A stretch of DNA of 62,549 nt from contig JAEWDJ010000111.1 in NCBI GenBank assembly GCA_023390155.1, forward strand, positions 1 through 62,549, in the 5' to 3' direction. Shown here piece by piece: positions 32,430 to 41,292 of this stretch; the stretch's first letter is position 1, and every line of letters starts with the position of its first letter. The notes beneath the pieces are model-generated. The model worked only from the letters and a program-made list of their open reading frames with translations. It ran no database searches and was not told the origin of the DNA. Both the position numbers and the translations under genes were made by a program. This DNA comes from Actinomycetes bacterium. Lineage in GTDB: Bacteria > Actinomycetota > Actinomycetes > Actinomycetales > Microbacteriaceae.

Positions 32430-34126
32430 AGGGGATGGAACCCGAGGGCTATGCGCGCGTCTACGGACCGACGGCGGGCGACCGTTTCCGGCTGGGTGAC
32501 ACGTCCCTCATCGCAGAGATCGAGCACGACTATGCCGTGCCCGGATGGGAACTGCTGATCGGCGCGGGCAAATCGCTGCGCGACGGCGAGGGCATCGCCG
32601 CGAACGCGACCTCGGCGGACGGCGCGCTCGACGTCGTGATCCAGAACGCGACGATTATCGACGCCGTCCTCGGCATCGTCAAAGGCGACATCGGCATCAA
32701 GGACGGCCGGATCGTCGGAGTCGGCAAGGCGGGCAACCCGGCCGTGATGCCCGGTGTGCACCCCGGCCTCATCGTCGGCCAGAGCACGACCCCGATCAAC
32801 GGACACGATGTGATCGTCACGGCGGGAGCGATCGAGTGCCACGCGCACATCCAGTCCCCGGAGCAGACCGAACATGCACTCGCCGGAGGCACGACGACCT
32901 TGATCGGTAGTTCGCCCGGGCCGGTCTTCGAGGTCGGGTCCGGCAGCGCCCATGTGATGGGCAAGTTCCTCCAGGGAGCAGAGGACTCACCGGTGAACTT
33001 CGCCTTGCTCGCTCGCGGCGGCTCCGACCCGCGTGCAGTGGAGCACGCCGTCGCCGGAGGGGCGATGGCCGTCAAGGTGCACGAGGATTTCGGCGCCTCG
33101 CCGTCGGTCATCGATGGGTCGCTCGTCGCAGCAGACAGGAACGACTTCGCTGTGCACCTGCACACCGACTCGATCAACGAGTTCGGTTTCGCGGAGGACA
33201 CCATGGCCGCTGTGCGGGGCCGCACCATCCACATGTATCACGTCGAGGGAGCGGGCGGTGGGCATGCGCCCGATCTACTTCGCGTCGTCTCCTATCCCAA
33301 CGTCATACCTTCGTCGACCAACCCGACCAATCCCTTCACGCCGGCGGCGCTGGAGGAGGGAGTGCCGATGGCGATGATCGGACACAACCTCAACCCCAGC
33401 GCGCCGGAGGATGTGGCGTTCGCCGAATCCCGCATCCGCCCGCAGACGATGGCGGCAGAGGACTATCTGCACGACATCGGTGCGATCTCGCTGTTCGGGA
33501 CCGACACGCAGGGGATGGGCCGCCTCGCCGAGAACGTCGCCAAATGCTGGCAGCTGGCCAGCGTGATGAAGGACCGCCACGGCGCCCTGCCGGAGGAGAC
33601 CAGGCCCGGCGCCGACAACGAGCGCATCAAGCGCTACATCGCGAAGCTCACCATCAACCCCGCGATTGCGGTCGGCGTCGGCGACCACGTCGGTTCGCTC
33701 GAGGCGGGGAAGCTGGCGGACCTCGTCATCTGGCCTCGCGCATCCTTCGGGATCAAGCCGTCGCACGTGATGAAGGCGGGCATGGTCGTGTGGGCGTCGA
33801 TGGGAGACGCCAATGGCAGCATCCCGCTCTCCGAGCCCGTGGTGCAGCGCCGGATGTGGGGCGCCCTCGGCAAGGCGAGCCCGCTGGTGAGCGCGGTCTT
33901 CGCGTCGCATCTCGCGCTGCCGGCACTCGAACGTCTCGGGCTCGACAAGCCGATCCTCCCGATCACCTCGACCCGCGGACTGCGCAAGACGGACATGGTC
34001 CGCAACGACGCGCTGCCCGATGTGCACGTCGACCCTCGCACCTTCGAGGTGCGCGTCGACGGCACGGTGCTCGAGACCGTCCCCGCTCTGTCCGTCCCAC
34101 TGTCCAGGAGGTACCTGCTGAGATGA
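32426..34126 (+). CDS. ureC: Urease alpha subunit (catalytic), atypical active-site flap
   Basis: The 566-residue alpha subunit has all nickel ligands: His139 and His141 (CHAH), Lys217 for the carbamate bridge and His219 (KVHED), His246 (HTD), His272 (YHVEGAGGGH) and Asp360 (GTDTQGMGR). His320 and Arg336 are also present. The mobile flap reads MIGHNLNP where classical ureases have MVCHHLDP, so the Cys at 319 is Gly and the second His is Asn. TTLIGSSPGPVFEV also departs from the usual TGPA loop. It should be a nickel hydrolase of urea or a urea-like compound, perhaps with altered substrate range. Confidence 0.92.
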   Translation: MKGMEPEGYARVYGPTAGDRFRLGDTSLIAEIEHDYAVPGWELLIGAGKSLRDGEGIAANATSADGALDVVIQNATIIDAVLGIVKGDIGIKDGRIVGVGKAGNPAVMPGVHPGLIVGQSTTPINGHDVIVTAGAIECHAHIQSPEQTEHALAGGTTTLIGSSPGPVFEVGSGSAHVMGKFLQGAEDSPVNFALLARGGSDPRAVEHAVAGGAMAVKVHEDFGASPSVIDGSLVAADRNDFAVHLHTDSINEFGFAEDTMAAVRGRTIHMYHVEGAGGGHAPDLLRVVSYPNVIPSSTNPTNPFTPAALEEGVPMAMIGHNLNPSAPEDVAFAESRIRPQTMAAEDYLHDIGAISLFGTDTQGMGRLAENVAKCWQLASVMKDRHGALPEETRPGADNERIKRYIAKLTINPAIAVGVGDHVGSLEAGKLADLVIWPRASFGIKPSHVMKAGMVVWASMGDANGSIPLSEPVVQRRMWGALGKASPLVSAVFASHLALPALERLGLDKPILPITSTRGLRKTDMVRNDALPDVHVDPRTFEVRVDGTVLETVPALSVPLSRRYLLR

Positions 34127-34764
34127 CCGCTCTCACCATCGGAGAAGAAGCCCCGCCCGTCGTCGCGACGGCGCGCATCGGGATCGGCGGCCCTGTCGGG
34201 TCCGGGAAGACGGCGCTCGTCGAACAGCTCGTCCCCGCGCTGGCGCGGCTCGGCAAAACAGCCTCCGTGATCACCAACGACCTGGTGACCGCGGAGGACG
34301 CCGAGCGCATCAGGCGCTCGGGCGTGATCGATCCGGCGCGGGTGTTCGCGGTCGAAGCAGGCGCCTGTCCGCACACGGTGATCCGTGAGGATCCGACGCT
34401 CAACATCGAGGCGGCGGATGAGCTGGAGGCTCTTTTCCCCGGTACGGATGTGATCCTCATCGAGAGTGGCGGCGACAACCTGGCCTCGACCTTCTCCGAC
34501 GACCTGGTCGACTACTGGCTGTTCGTGATCGATGTCGCCGGCGGTGGAGACATCCCGCGCAAGCGCGGCCCCGGTGTCATCCGCTCCGACCTGCTGATCG
34601 TCAACAAGACCGACCTCGCCCCGTACGTCGGCGTCGACCTCGATACGATGCTCGCTGAGGCGATCGCCGTACGAGCTGGTCGCTCGGTCCTCGCTACGGA
34701 CTGCCGCCACGGCGAGGGCGTCGACGAGGTGGCCAGGCGGCTGGTGGACGAGGTTCTCTTCTGA
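34123..34764 (+). CDS. ureG: Urease accessory GTPase UreG
   Basis: The 213-residue SIMIBI GTPase has the P-loop GPVGSGKT (23-30), the nickel-binding CPH motif (82-84) in AGACPHTVIRED, ESGGDNLASTFS and the guanine-specificity motif NKTD. It powers nickel insertion together with UreD and UreF. ATG 34123 overlaps the ureC stop. The longer frame back to 33544 is a shadow in ureC. Confidence 0.93.
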   Translation: MTALTIGEEAPPVVATARIGIGGPVGSGKTALVEQLVPALARLGKTASVITNDLVTAEDAERIRRSGVIDPARVFAVEAGACPHTVIREDPTLNIEAADELEALFPGTDVILIESGGDNLASTFSDDLVDYWLFVIDVAGGGDIPRKRGPGVIRSDLLIVNKTDLAPYVGVDLDTMLAEAIAVRAGRSVLATDCRHGEGVDEVARRLVDEVLF

Positions 34765-34799
34765 GCGTCGACCACCACCTCGATCTGGCCTTCGCCCGA

Positions 34800-35537
34800 G
34801 TGGCGGGGAGGACGGCCCTGGTCCGCCGCTTGCACACCTGGCCGTACTCGGTGGGCCGCGTGTTCCCGCACGAGGGAGGGGCAGATCCCGCCCAGGTGAT
34901 CGTGCAGTCAGGAAGCGGCGGAATCATCACCGGTGACCTGCTCCGCCAGCGCTTGACCGCTGCGGAAGGCGCGCACGCCCGCGTCCTCGGGCAGGGCGCC
35001 GTCTCTGTCCATCGGCGCGGGGCGCGCGCAGGCGCAGGGGAGCATCTGCAGATGGAGGCGGCAACGGGCGCCTGGCTGGAGAATCTCGCCGAGCCTCGCG
35101 TGCTGTTCGACGGCAGCGATTTCACCCAGCGCACGACGATCGACGCCCGAGGCGGGAGCATGATCGCGGTGGAGAGCATCGTGGCGCTCGACGGCGCCTT
35201 CTCGTACGAATCCGAGTTCGACATCCGCGCGGAAGGCGAGACGGTGGCACGCGAGCGCATGCGCGTGCACGCGGGCGATCTTCCGCGCGGGATGAGCGCG
35301 TTCGGGTTGGTTCTCTTCGTCGGAGGCGATTCCTCGGCCCCGCCGGATCTGGACGACCGCTGGCGGGCGTGGCACTCCGAATTCGGATCGAGCCGGGTCT
35401 ATGGGACCGTCTCTCCGCTCCCGTTCGAAGCCGGATTGAGCGTTCGCGTCGCGGCCGTCGACGGCCGTCTGCTGCGCACCGCGCTCGCCGCAGCCATCGG
35501 GGTCCTGCGCTCAGAGCAAGATCGACCGACGTTGTGA
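34800..35537 (+). CDS. ureD: Urease accessory protein UreD
   Basis: UreD (about 245 residues from GTG 34800) scaffolds nickel insertion. Family marks are QSGSGGIITGDLL, EYLQMEAAT-type HLQMEAATGAWLENL, and SMIAVESIVALDGAFSYES. In-frame codons upstream read LSVDHHLDLAFAR, which fits a UreD N-terminus, and begin at CTG 34761 overlapping the ureG stop (CTGA). Translation may therefore start at that rare codon by coupling, adding 13 residues. It is the last gene of the urease transcript before operator copy 2. Confidence 0.85.
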   Translation: MAGRTALVRRLHTWPYSVGRVFPHEGGADPAQVIVQSGSGGIITGDLLRQRLTAAEGAHARVLGQGAVSVHRRGARAGAGEHLQMEAATGAWLENLAEPRVLFDGSDFTQRTTIDARGGSMIAVESIVALDGAFSYESEFDIRAEGETVARERMRVHAGDLPRGMSAFGLVLFVGGDSSAPPDLDDRWRAWHSEFGSSRVYGTVSPLPFEAGLSVRVAAVDGRLLRTALAAAIGVLRSEQDRPTL

Positions 35538-35579
35538 TGTGGGCGAAATCGGACGGAAACATTGTCTTGTTACCGTGGA

Positions 35580-35593
35580 TGTAATCGATTACA
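35580..35593. promoter_or_regulatory. LacI-type operator, copy 2
   Basis: TGTAATCGATTACA, identical to the site at 26465-26478, lies 45 bp before the binding-protein gene and downstream of TTGTCTTGTTACCGT, a possible promoter. It shows that the binding protein and ribokinase have their own regulated promoter. Confidence 0.85.
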
Positions 35594-35637
35594 CTCAACC
35601 CACGCTGACTCGCTCCACCGATTGAGAGGCCCGAACA

Positions 35638-36612
35638 ATGAAGTCGAAGACACTGCTCGCCACCGCTGGGGCGATGCTCGCCGTCGCATCGCTCGCCGGC
35701 TGTTCCAGCGCTTCCGGAGGCGCATCCGCCGACGGCGCGACCCGCGTCACCCTGGTTCCCGGCACCAAGGGGAGCCCCTTCTACGAAGCAATGGCCTGTG
35801 GAGCCAAGGCCGCGTCGAAGGAGCACGAGGTCACGCTCGATGTCGCCGCACCCGACACGTGGGGCGCCGCGACACAGCTTCCCGTCCTCGACACCGTCGC
35901 GGCGCAGAACCCGAACGCGCTCCTCGTGGTCCCCACTGACGTCGAGGCTCTTACGCCCCGCCTGCAGGAGATCAAGGACAACGGCACTCCGATCGTCCTG
36001 CTCGATCAGACCGTCACCGACACTTCCGTCGCTGTCTCGCGCATCGGCTCGAACGACGAGGAGGGTGGTCGCGAGGCCGCCAAGGCGATGGCCGAGGCAA
36101 TCGGCGGCAAGGGGAAGGTCATGGCGATCAGCTCGCCTCCCGGCACAGACGCGCAGTACGTTCGCGTCAACGGGTTCAAGGAGGAGCTGAAGGCCAACTT
36201 CCCCGACATCGAGTACATCGGCGAGCAGCTTGCGCTGAACGATGTCACCGCGGCCTCTGGCTTCGTCACCTCGACCCTCGCCAGCACCCCCGACCTCGCG
36301 GGTGTCTTCGTGACCAATGACATCAACGCGACCGGAGCGGTGACGGGCCTCGAAGAGGCGGGAGCGACCGGCAAGGTCAAGGTCGTCGCGTATGACGCGG
36401 CCGAGAGCGAGGTCGACTCGCTCAAGTCCGGTGCCATCGACGCGCTGATCGCCCAGGACCCGTACGGCGAGGGCTTCCAGGGGATTGAGCAGGCGCTCGC
36501 CGCCCTCGACGACAAGGCGACCAAGAAGTCGATCGCCATCCCGCTCGAGACTCTCACCATGAAAGATGAGGCGGCGCTCGAGAAGTACCTCAGCCGCAAC
36601 GGCGGCTGCTGA
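35638..36612 (+). CDS. Ribose-type ABC substrate-binding lipoprotein
   Basis: The 324-residue protein has a lipoprotein signal (MKSKTLLATAGAMLAVASLAGC, lipobox LAGC) and a periplasmic-binding-protein type I fold. VTLVPGTKGSPFYEAMACG at the start of the mature part, PIVLLDQTVTD, IGSNDEEGGREAA, AQYVRVNGFKEEL and GVFVTNDINATGAV match the Peripla_BP_4 sugar-binding family. It captures the substrate outside the membrane for the importer at 26.5-28.3 kb. It follows operator copy 2. Confidence 0.92.
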   Translation: MKSKTLLATAGAMLAVASLAGCSSASGGASADGATRVTLVPGTKGSPFYEAMACGAKAASKEHEVTLDVAAPDTWGAATQLPVLDTVAAQNPNALLVVPTDVEALTPRLQEIKDNGTPIVLLDQTVTDTSVAVSRIGSNDEEGGREAAKAMAEAIGGKGKVMAISSPPGTDAQYVRVNGFKEELKANFPDIEYIGEQLALNDVTAASGFVTSTLASTPDLAGVFVTNDINATGAVTGLEEAGATGKVKVVAYDAAESEVDSLKSGAIDALIAQDPYGEGFQGIEQALAALDDKATKKSIAIPLETLTMKDEAALEKYLSRNGGC

Positions 36613-36618
36613 TCGTGA

Positions 36619-36656
36619 GGAAGCCCGGTGCCCGCAGATCGCGGGGCCGGGCTTCC
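36619..36656 (+). terminator. Intercistronic hairpin between binding protein and kinase
   Basis: GGAAGCCCGG pairs with CCGGGCTTCC, with an inner CCCGC/GCGGG stem, seven bases after the binding-protein stop. There is no T-run. Hairpins here commonly protect the abundant binding-protein mRNA or reduce read-through into the next gene. Confidence 0.65.
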
Positions 36657-36705
36657 GGCCGTACCACAGAGCATTCCGGCTGCACCCGATGACCGAGGAG
36701 GGTCC

Positions 36706-37698
36706 ATGACACCGCGTCCGATCGAAGCGCTCGAGAGGGTCCGTGATCATCGCGGCGCCGTCCTCGTGGTCGGCTCGGCGAACGTCGACGGCACGTACTA
36801 CGTCGAGGCGCTGCCGGCGCCCGGCGAGACGGTCGTCACCGAGCGCTATGCGCAGGGCGTCGGGGGAAAAGGCGCCAATCAGGCGGCCGCCGCTGCGCGC
36901 ATCGGTGCCGGCGTCGGTTTCGTGGCGCGCGTCGGCGCGGATCCAGCGGGTGAGTTCGTGCTTCGCACGCTGGGCGAATCCGGCGTGGACGTCGGGGCGG
37001 TGCGCGTGACGCCGGGGTCTCCTACTGGCAATGCGGCGATCGCGGTCGATCGCGCCGGCGAGAACAGCATCATCGTCGCAGCAGGGGCGAATGCTCGGCT
37101 CGCCGCCTCAGATGTGGATGACGCGGCCGGACGGTTCACCGGTGCGGTCGTCGTAGTCCAGGGTGAGATCTCACCAGAGGTCATCGAGCGAGTCTCGCAG
37201 CAGGCCATGCGTTGCGAGGCGCGACTCGTCGTGAATCTCGCCCCGTTCGTCCCCGTGGCCGATGAGGCACTGCGCGCAGCCGAGGTCCTTGTCGTCAACG
37301 AGACCGAGGCGGTGGACCTCGCTGAGCACCTCGGTCTAGGGCACAGCTCGGACGCGAGCCACGGCCAGCCCCTTCGCGGGCTGGCCGTCGCGATCGTGGA
37401 GCGCCTGAGCGTCGACCTCGTCGTCACGCTCGGCGCCGCGGGCTCGCTCGTCGTTTCAGGTGGGGAGCTGATCGCGGTGACGGGCAGGCCTGCTGCGCGA
37501 GTCGTCGACACGACCGGCGCCGGCGATGCGTTCGTCGGCGCGCTGTCCGCAGGCCTGGCAGCGGGCATCGATCTCCACTCCTCCGTCGAGCTGGCTACGC
37601 ACTACGCCGCCGAGAGCGTCGCGGCGGCGGGAACGGTCGCCTCCTACCCGACAGTCGCCGAACTGCTGATCTCGTGGGGCACCGACCAGGACGCATGA
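36706..37698 (+). CDS. PfkB-family sugar kinase (ribokinase-like)
   Basis: The 330-residue kinase has the PfkB N-terminal signature VVGSANVDGTYYVEALPAPGE, GVGGKGANQAAAAARIGA, and the C-terminal DTTGAGDAFVGALSAGLA with the catalytic Asp in GAGD. These match ribokinase most closely. It would phosphorylate the sugar released or imported by the regulon. The ATG at 36706 follows GAGGAGGG. It is the last gene under operator copy 2. Confidence 0.9.
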   Translation: MTPRPIEALERVRDHRGAVLVVGSANVDGTYYVEALPAPGETVVTERYAQGVGGKGANQAAAAARIGAGVGFVARVGADPAGEFVLRTLGESGVDVGAVRVTPGSPTGNAAIAVDRAGENSIIVAAGANARLAASDVDDAAGRFTGAVVVVQGEISPEVIERVSQQAMRCEARLVVNLAPFVPVADEALRAAEVLVVNETEAVDLAEHLGLGHSSDASHGQPLRGLAVAIVERLSVDLVVTLGAAGSLVVSGGELIAVTGRPAARVVDTTGAGDAFVGALSAGLAAGIDLHSSVELATHYAAESVAAAGTVASYPTVAELLISWGTDQDA

Positions 37699-38340
37699 AC
37701 TGGGTTTGCCAGGCCATGGGCCGAGAGAGGTCATGGGGAAACGACCGTTTCCGGCAGGACTACCTGCCCGCCAGATCCCCTGAGCTTCGGGTGAAGAAGG
37801 GTCGCATCAAGGCGTCGTACAGCGCGCAGCCGAACTGGCGCGACTAACCGACCAGTTCAAAGGAACCCTCTCCGCGATCGAAGCCGATACCGCCAACTCC
37901 ACGATCTCCACCCTAGACGCCGGGGCCGTCGCCCTACGCCTCCCGATCACCGACCTCATCGCATACGACACCGACGCCGGTCCTGTCCACGTCGCCGCCA
38001 CCGATATCGAAGACGGAACCGAGAAGCAGAGCTGCTGCGCCGCATCAGCGGAGGTCACAGCCTCGAGATCTGGCGGATGCGCCTTCCCGCCCCATCACCA
38101 AACCTCAGGCCTCCCGCATTCCGGAGGTACGACCGAGCACCTCTATGTCGCCGCCGGCCGCGCGCTGCTGGACCTGTAGGCGCTCTGGTAGAACTCGGCC
38201 CCGGCGTCGGAGGCCGAATCGGGGAGAAGCACCGTTTGGCAGCACCGGCTAGCCGGTTCCGCCGGTTTTGCTCATCTGCTGCAAGTGCATTTTCCGGTGC
38301 TTCGGCGGGGTCGGGTCACAGCGACCTCCTAGAGGCGCGA
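37699..38340. other. Gene-poor stretch with an unrecognised gene remnant
   Basis: No intact gene is seen. One + frame between about 37827 and 38040 reads like protein (ELARLTDQFKGTLSAIEADT, LRLPITDLIAYDTDAGPVHV) but has no start and decays after 38030. I do not recognise the family. The sequence marks the right edge of the LacI regulon and probably a recombination scar. Confidence 0.4.
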
Positions 38341-38372
38341 AGGAGGGGCGGGATTGTTATCCCGCCCCTCCT
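38341..38372. terminator. Strong bidirectional terminator after the MFS gene
   Basis: AGGAGGGGCGGGA, loop TTGTTA and TCCCGCCCCTCCT form a perfect 13-bp stem, 47 bp after the stop of the - strand MFS gene. Confidence 0.85.
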
Positions 38373-38418
38373 TGTCCTGACAAGGCCGCTTGCCAGAGAT
38401 TGCGCTGTTGTGGATCGA

Positions 38419-39501
38419 CTAACGCGTCCCACGGACAGGGGCGATGGCGATCGCGCCGAGAAGCGCGAACACTCCTCCGGCGATGAAGACGGCGACGTAG
38501 TTACCGCTCACGCCTGCAGCTCCGATGGCCAGGAAGGCCGGGGCGATGATCGGCGCCAGGGACTGCGGCAGCGCGTTGGCGATTTGGAAGACGCCCATGT
38601 CCTTCGCCGCGTCGTTCGGGTTCGGCAGCACAGCCGCGACCAGCGCGAGATCGACGGCATAGTAAAGCCCGCTACCGAAGGCGACGATGCCGGCGCCGAC
38701 CAGGTAGCCCCCGAAAGTAGACGACGAGCCAGCGACCACCAGGCCAGCTGCAAGAATCACCGCTGCAACGAACACGAAGGGCTTCCGGCGGCGGAACTTG
38801 TCAGACAGCCAGCCGCCGAGGATCGATAAGACGACGGTGATGACCGCGTTGATGAAAGTCGAGAAGAAGATGAAGGTCGCGATCTCGCTCGGGCCCACGT
38901 GCAGATGGTCGGTAAGGAAGTAGACGCCATAGGTCTGGATGAAGGCGTTTCCCATGAACACAAGGAATCGGCTGGCGAACGCCCACGCGAAGTCAGGGTG
39001 CTTGCGCGGGTTCACCCAGAACGTCCGGCCGAACTCCTTGAGGCTATACGGGCGAATCGTCGCCTTGTCCGCAGGGCGGTCCTTGAACGTGAACAAGATG
39101 AGGACCAACGACACCGCCGTAAGGAACCACGGCGCGAGGAACATCAGCAGCGGGTTTGTAGTGGTGAACTGGGTCATGAAGGTTCCGAGCAGAATCGACA
39201 GAGTTGCGCTAAGTCCCAGCAGTCCAGACACCCTTCCGCGCTGCTCCTCCGGGACCTGATCAGGCAGGAGCGCGTTGAGCGCTGCCTGGTTCGCGTTGAA
39301 GGCGATCTGTGCGATGGTCCATCCGATGCCGAACACGAGGATGTTGGGCGCAAGACCCATCGTTGCAAGGCCGATACCGCCTCCGACCACGCCGACGATC
39401 ATCCAGACCTTGCGCCGACCGACGCGCGCCGTCGTGCGGTCGGAGATCGCTCCCCAGATCGGGGTCGCGATGGTGGAGGCGAGCGCGCCGACGGCGAGCA
39501 C
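38419..39501 (-). CDS. Major facilitator superfamily transporter, N-terminus damaged
   Basis: The 360 residues from the first usable start codon (GTG 39501) contain about eleven hydrophobic helices and the MFS loop motif GAISDRTTARVGRRK. The coding pattern clearly extends upstream to about 39655 (ASATFIAVYWFAQFANWLAL, TPVVVTIALKVAEI = helix 1), but no ATG, GTG or TTG exists in that part before an in-frame TGA. The gene therefore seems to have lost its true start, and helix 1 would not be made from 39501. It may be a recent pseudogene. The substrate cannot be told. Confidence 0.7.
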   Translation of the reverse strand: MLAVGALASTIATPIWGAISDRTTARVGRRKVWMIVGVVGGGIGLATMGLAPNILVFGIGWTIAQIAFNANQAALNALLPDQVPEEQRGRVSGLLGLSATLSILLGTFMTQFTTTNPLLMFLAPWFLTAVSLVLILFTFKDRPADKATIRPYSLKEFGRTFWVNPRKHPDFAWAFASRFLVFMGNAFIQTYGVYFLTDHLHVGPSEIATFIFFSTFINAVITVVLSILGGWLSDKFRRRKPFVFVAAVILAAGLVVAGSSSTFGGYLVGAGIVAFGSGLYYAVDLALVAAVLPNPNDAAKDMGVFQIANALPQSLAPIIAPAFLAIGAAGVSGNYVAVFIAGGVFALLGAIAIAPVRGTR

Positions 39502-39755
39502 GATTCCGAGTTGCGCCGCCTTTTCGGCGACCGTCGTGATTTCAGCGACCTTGAGAGCGATCGTTACGACGACAGGGGTGAGCAGGGCGAGCCAGTTCGC
39601 GAACTGCGCGAACCAGTAAACCGCGATGAACGTCGCCGATGCTATCAGGATGACCGGTCAGTCGTCCCGCCATCTAGGTGCCTTAGAGAAACCCGTCGGA
39701 CGAGCCGATATGGACTCTGTTCGTAATCCGTATCCCCTTGCTCGTACTGGTGTGA

Positions 39756-40217
39756 CTAGGCGATTGGTAGGGGCGAGGTCGTCTTTGTGATCCCGAAAGC
39801 AAAGGTGGTCTTGATGGATGACAGTTGGGGGATTTCGCGGATGTGGAGTCGAAGAAGATCCTCGTATGCGTCGAAGGAGGGGACCACGATCTTCGCAAGG
39901 TAATCGTCGTCGCCTGCGAGCAAGTAGGCCTCGACAACCTCCGGGATCTGCCGGAGCCGTTCCTCTACTTCGTCGACGACACCAGCTGCGTGCGACAGGA
40001 GTGTGAGACGCACGAATGCGGTGATGGGGAGGCCAACCGTCGGGGCCGAGACGATGGCCGCGTACTTCTCAATCACGCCGGCATCTTGCAGGTTGCGGAC
40101 CCGACGCAGGCAGGGCGATGGAGAGAGGCCGACCCGGTCAGCGAGTTCCTGGTTGGATGGTCGCCCATCGCGCTGGAGTTCCAGGAGGATGTGCTTGTCG
40201 ATGTCGTCGAGCTCCAT
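39756..40217 (-). CDS. Lrp/AsnC-family transcriptional regulator
   Basis: The 153-residue regulator has an AsnC helix-turn-helix (LDDIDKHILLELQRDGRPSN, QELADRVGLSPSPCLRRVRNL) and a RAM ligand domain with the GDDDYLAKIVV signature. It is divergent from the EamA exporter at 40322, which it probably controls in response to an amino acid. Confidence 0.92.
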   Translation of the reverse strand: MELDDIDKHILLELQRDGRPSNQELADRVGLSPSPCLRRVRNLQDAGVIEKYAAIVSAPTVGLPITAFVRLTLLSHAAGVVDEVEERLRQIPEVVEAYLLAGDDDYLAKIVVPSFDAYEDLLRLHIREIPQLSSIKTTFAFGITKTTSPLPIA

Positions 40218-40321
40218 GGTTAGCAGATTCTGCCATATTGGGGGCCTTCACCAGCAGTATCGGCAATCGCATGCCCGGTCATTTTTTCTAGAGTTGCGCA
40301 CGTATGGTGGAGGGAGCCGAG

Positions 40322-41272
40322 GTGCGCAAGCAGCAGTTGACTGGAGTTCTGGCGTTGGCGGTGGCGATCGGCCTCTGGGCGTCGTTCGCGCTCACCATTC
40401 GAGGTATCGGCCACTCGACCCTCACTCCGGTGGATGCTGCAATGATCCGGTTCGCGACGCCCGTCGTGTTGTTGAGCCCGTGGATTCCGCAGACGCTTCG
40501 AGCGTTGCGGACGGCTCGCCCGGCTGTGCTGGGGTTGCTGCTCGTCGGGGGCCTGCCGCACTTTCTGCTGTCGACCTTCGGCGGCGAACTGACATCGGCG
40601 GCGCTCGTGGGCGTTCTTCTTCCTGGCACCGCGCCTCTCTTCGTCGCTGCCATCCTCTTCTTTTCGTGGCGCGAGCGTCTGCCCTTAGTGAAGACCGCGG
40701 CGCTCGGTCTCATCGTCGTCGGCGTCGTCGCGACCGCTGCCCTGACGGGTTCGAGCGCGACGAGCATCGGTGTCGTGGTTCTTACCGCGGGTGGCCTTGC
40801 CTGGGCGGTCTACACGATCGGGCTGAGGATGACGCACCTTGGGGCTCCAGGCGTAGCGCTCGTGGTTTGCGCGCCCTCCGCGGTGGTCGCGTTTGTGCTC
40901 GCGGCTTGCGGATTCCTCCCCTCCCACCTGCTGACCGTTTCAGCATCCCTCGCTGATGTAGCCGGCTTCACCATCCTGCAGGGCGTCGGAACGGGGATCG
41001 TTTCGACATTGAGCTTCGCCTATGCCGTGCGATCACTTGGAAGCGCTGTCGCCTCAACGGCCGGCGCACTGAGTCCGGTGCTGACGACGGTGTTGGCGGT
41101 TCCGCTGTTCGGCGAACCCATCACCGCCGCGATCTGGATAGCGGTCTGCTCGATCGTCGGAGGCGTTCTTTGGTTCAACCTGAGCCGGTCTTCGAGTAGG
41201 GCGCCTCGGACACGTCGCGCCTCAACGCTTAGCGACACGGACGTCGCCACATTGAGTGGGGCTGACAGATAA
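40322..41272 (+). CDS. EamA-family (DMT) exporter
   Basis: The protein has about 316 residues, ten hydrophobic helices and two EamA repeats (GVLALAVAIGLWASFALTIR and ASTAGALSPVLTTVLAVPLF with the typical proline-rich end of each repeat). GTG 40322 is preferred because GGAGGG lies eight bases upstream; ATG 40304 is the alternative. Divergence from an Lrp gene suggests export of an amino acid or related metabolite. Confidence 0.88.
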   Translation: MRKQQLTGVLALAVAIGLWASFALTIRGIGHSTLTPVDAAMIRFATPVVLLSPWIPQTLRALRTARPAVLGLLLVGGLPHFLLSTFGGELTSAALVGVLLPGTAPLFVAAILFFSWRERLPLVKTAALGLIVVGVVATAALTGSSATSIGVVVLTAGGLAWAVYTIGLRMTHLGAPGVALVVCAPSAVVAFVLAACGFLPSHLLTVSASLADVAGFTILQGVGTGIVSTLSFAYAVRSLGSAVASTAGALSPVLTTVLAVPLFGEPITAAIWIAVCSIVGGVLWFNLSRSSSRAPRTRRASTLSDTDVATLSGADR

Positions 41273-41292
41273 CCGGCCAGCTCGAACGTGCT

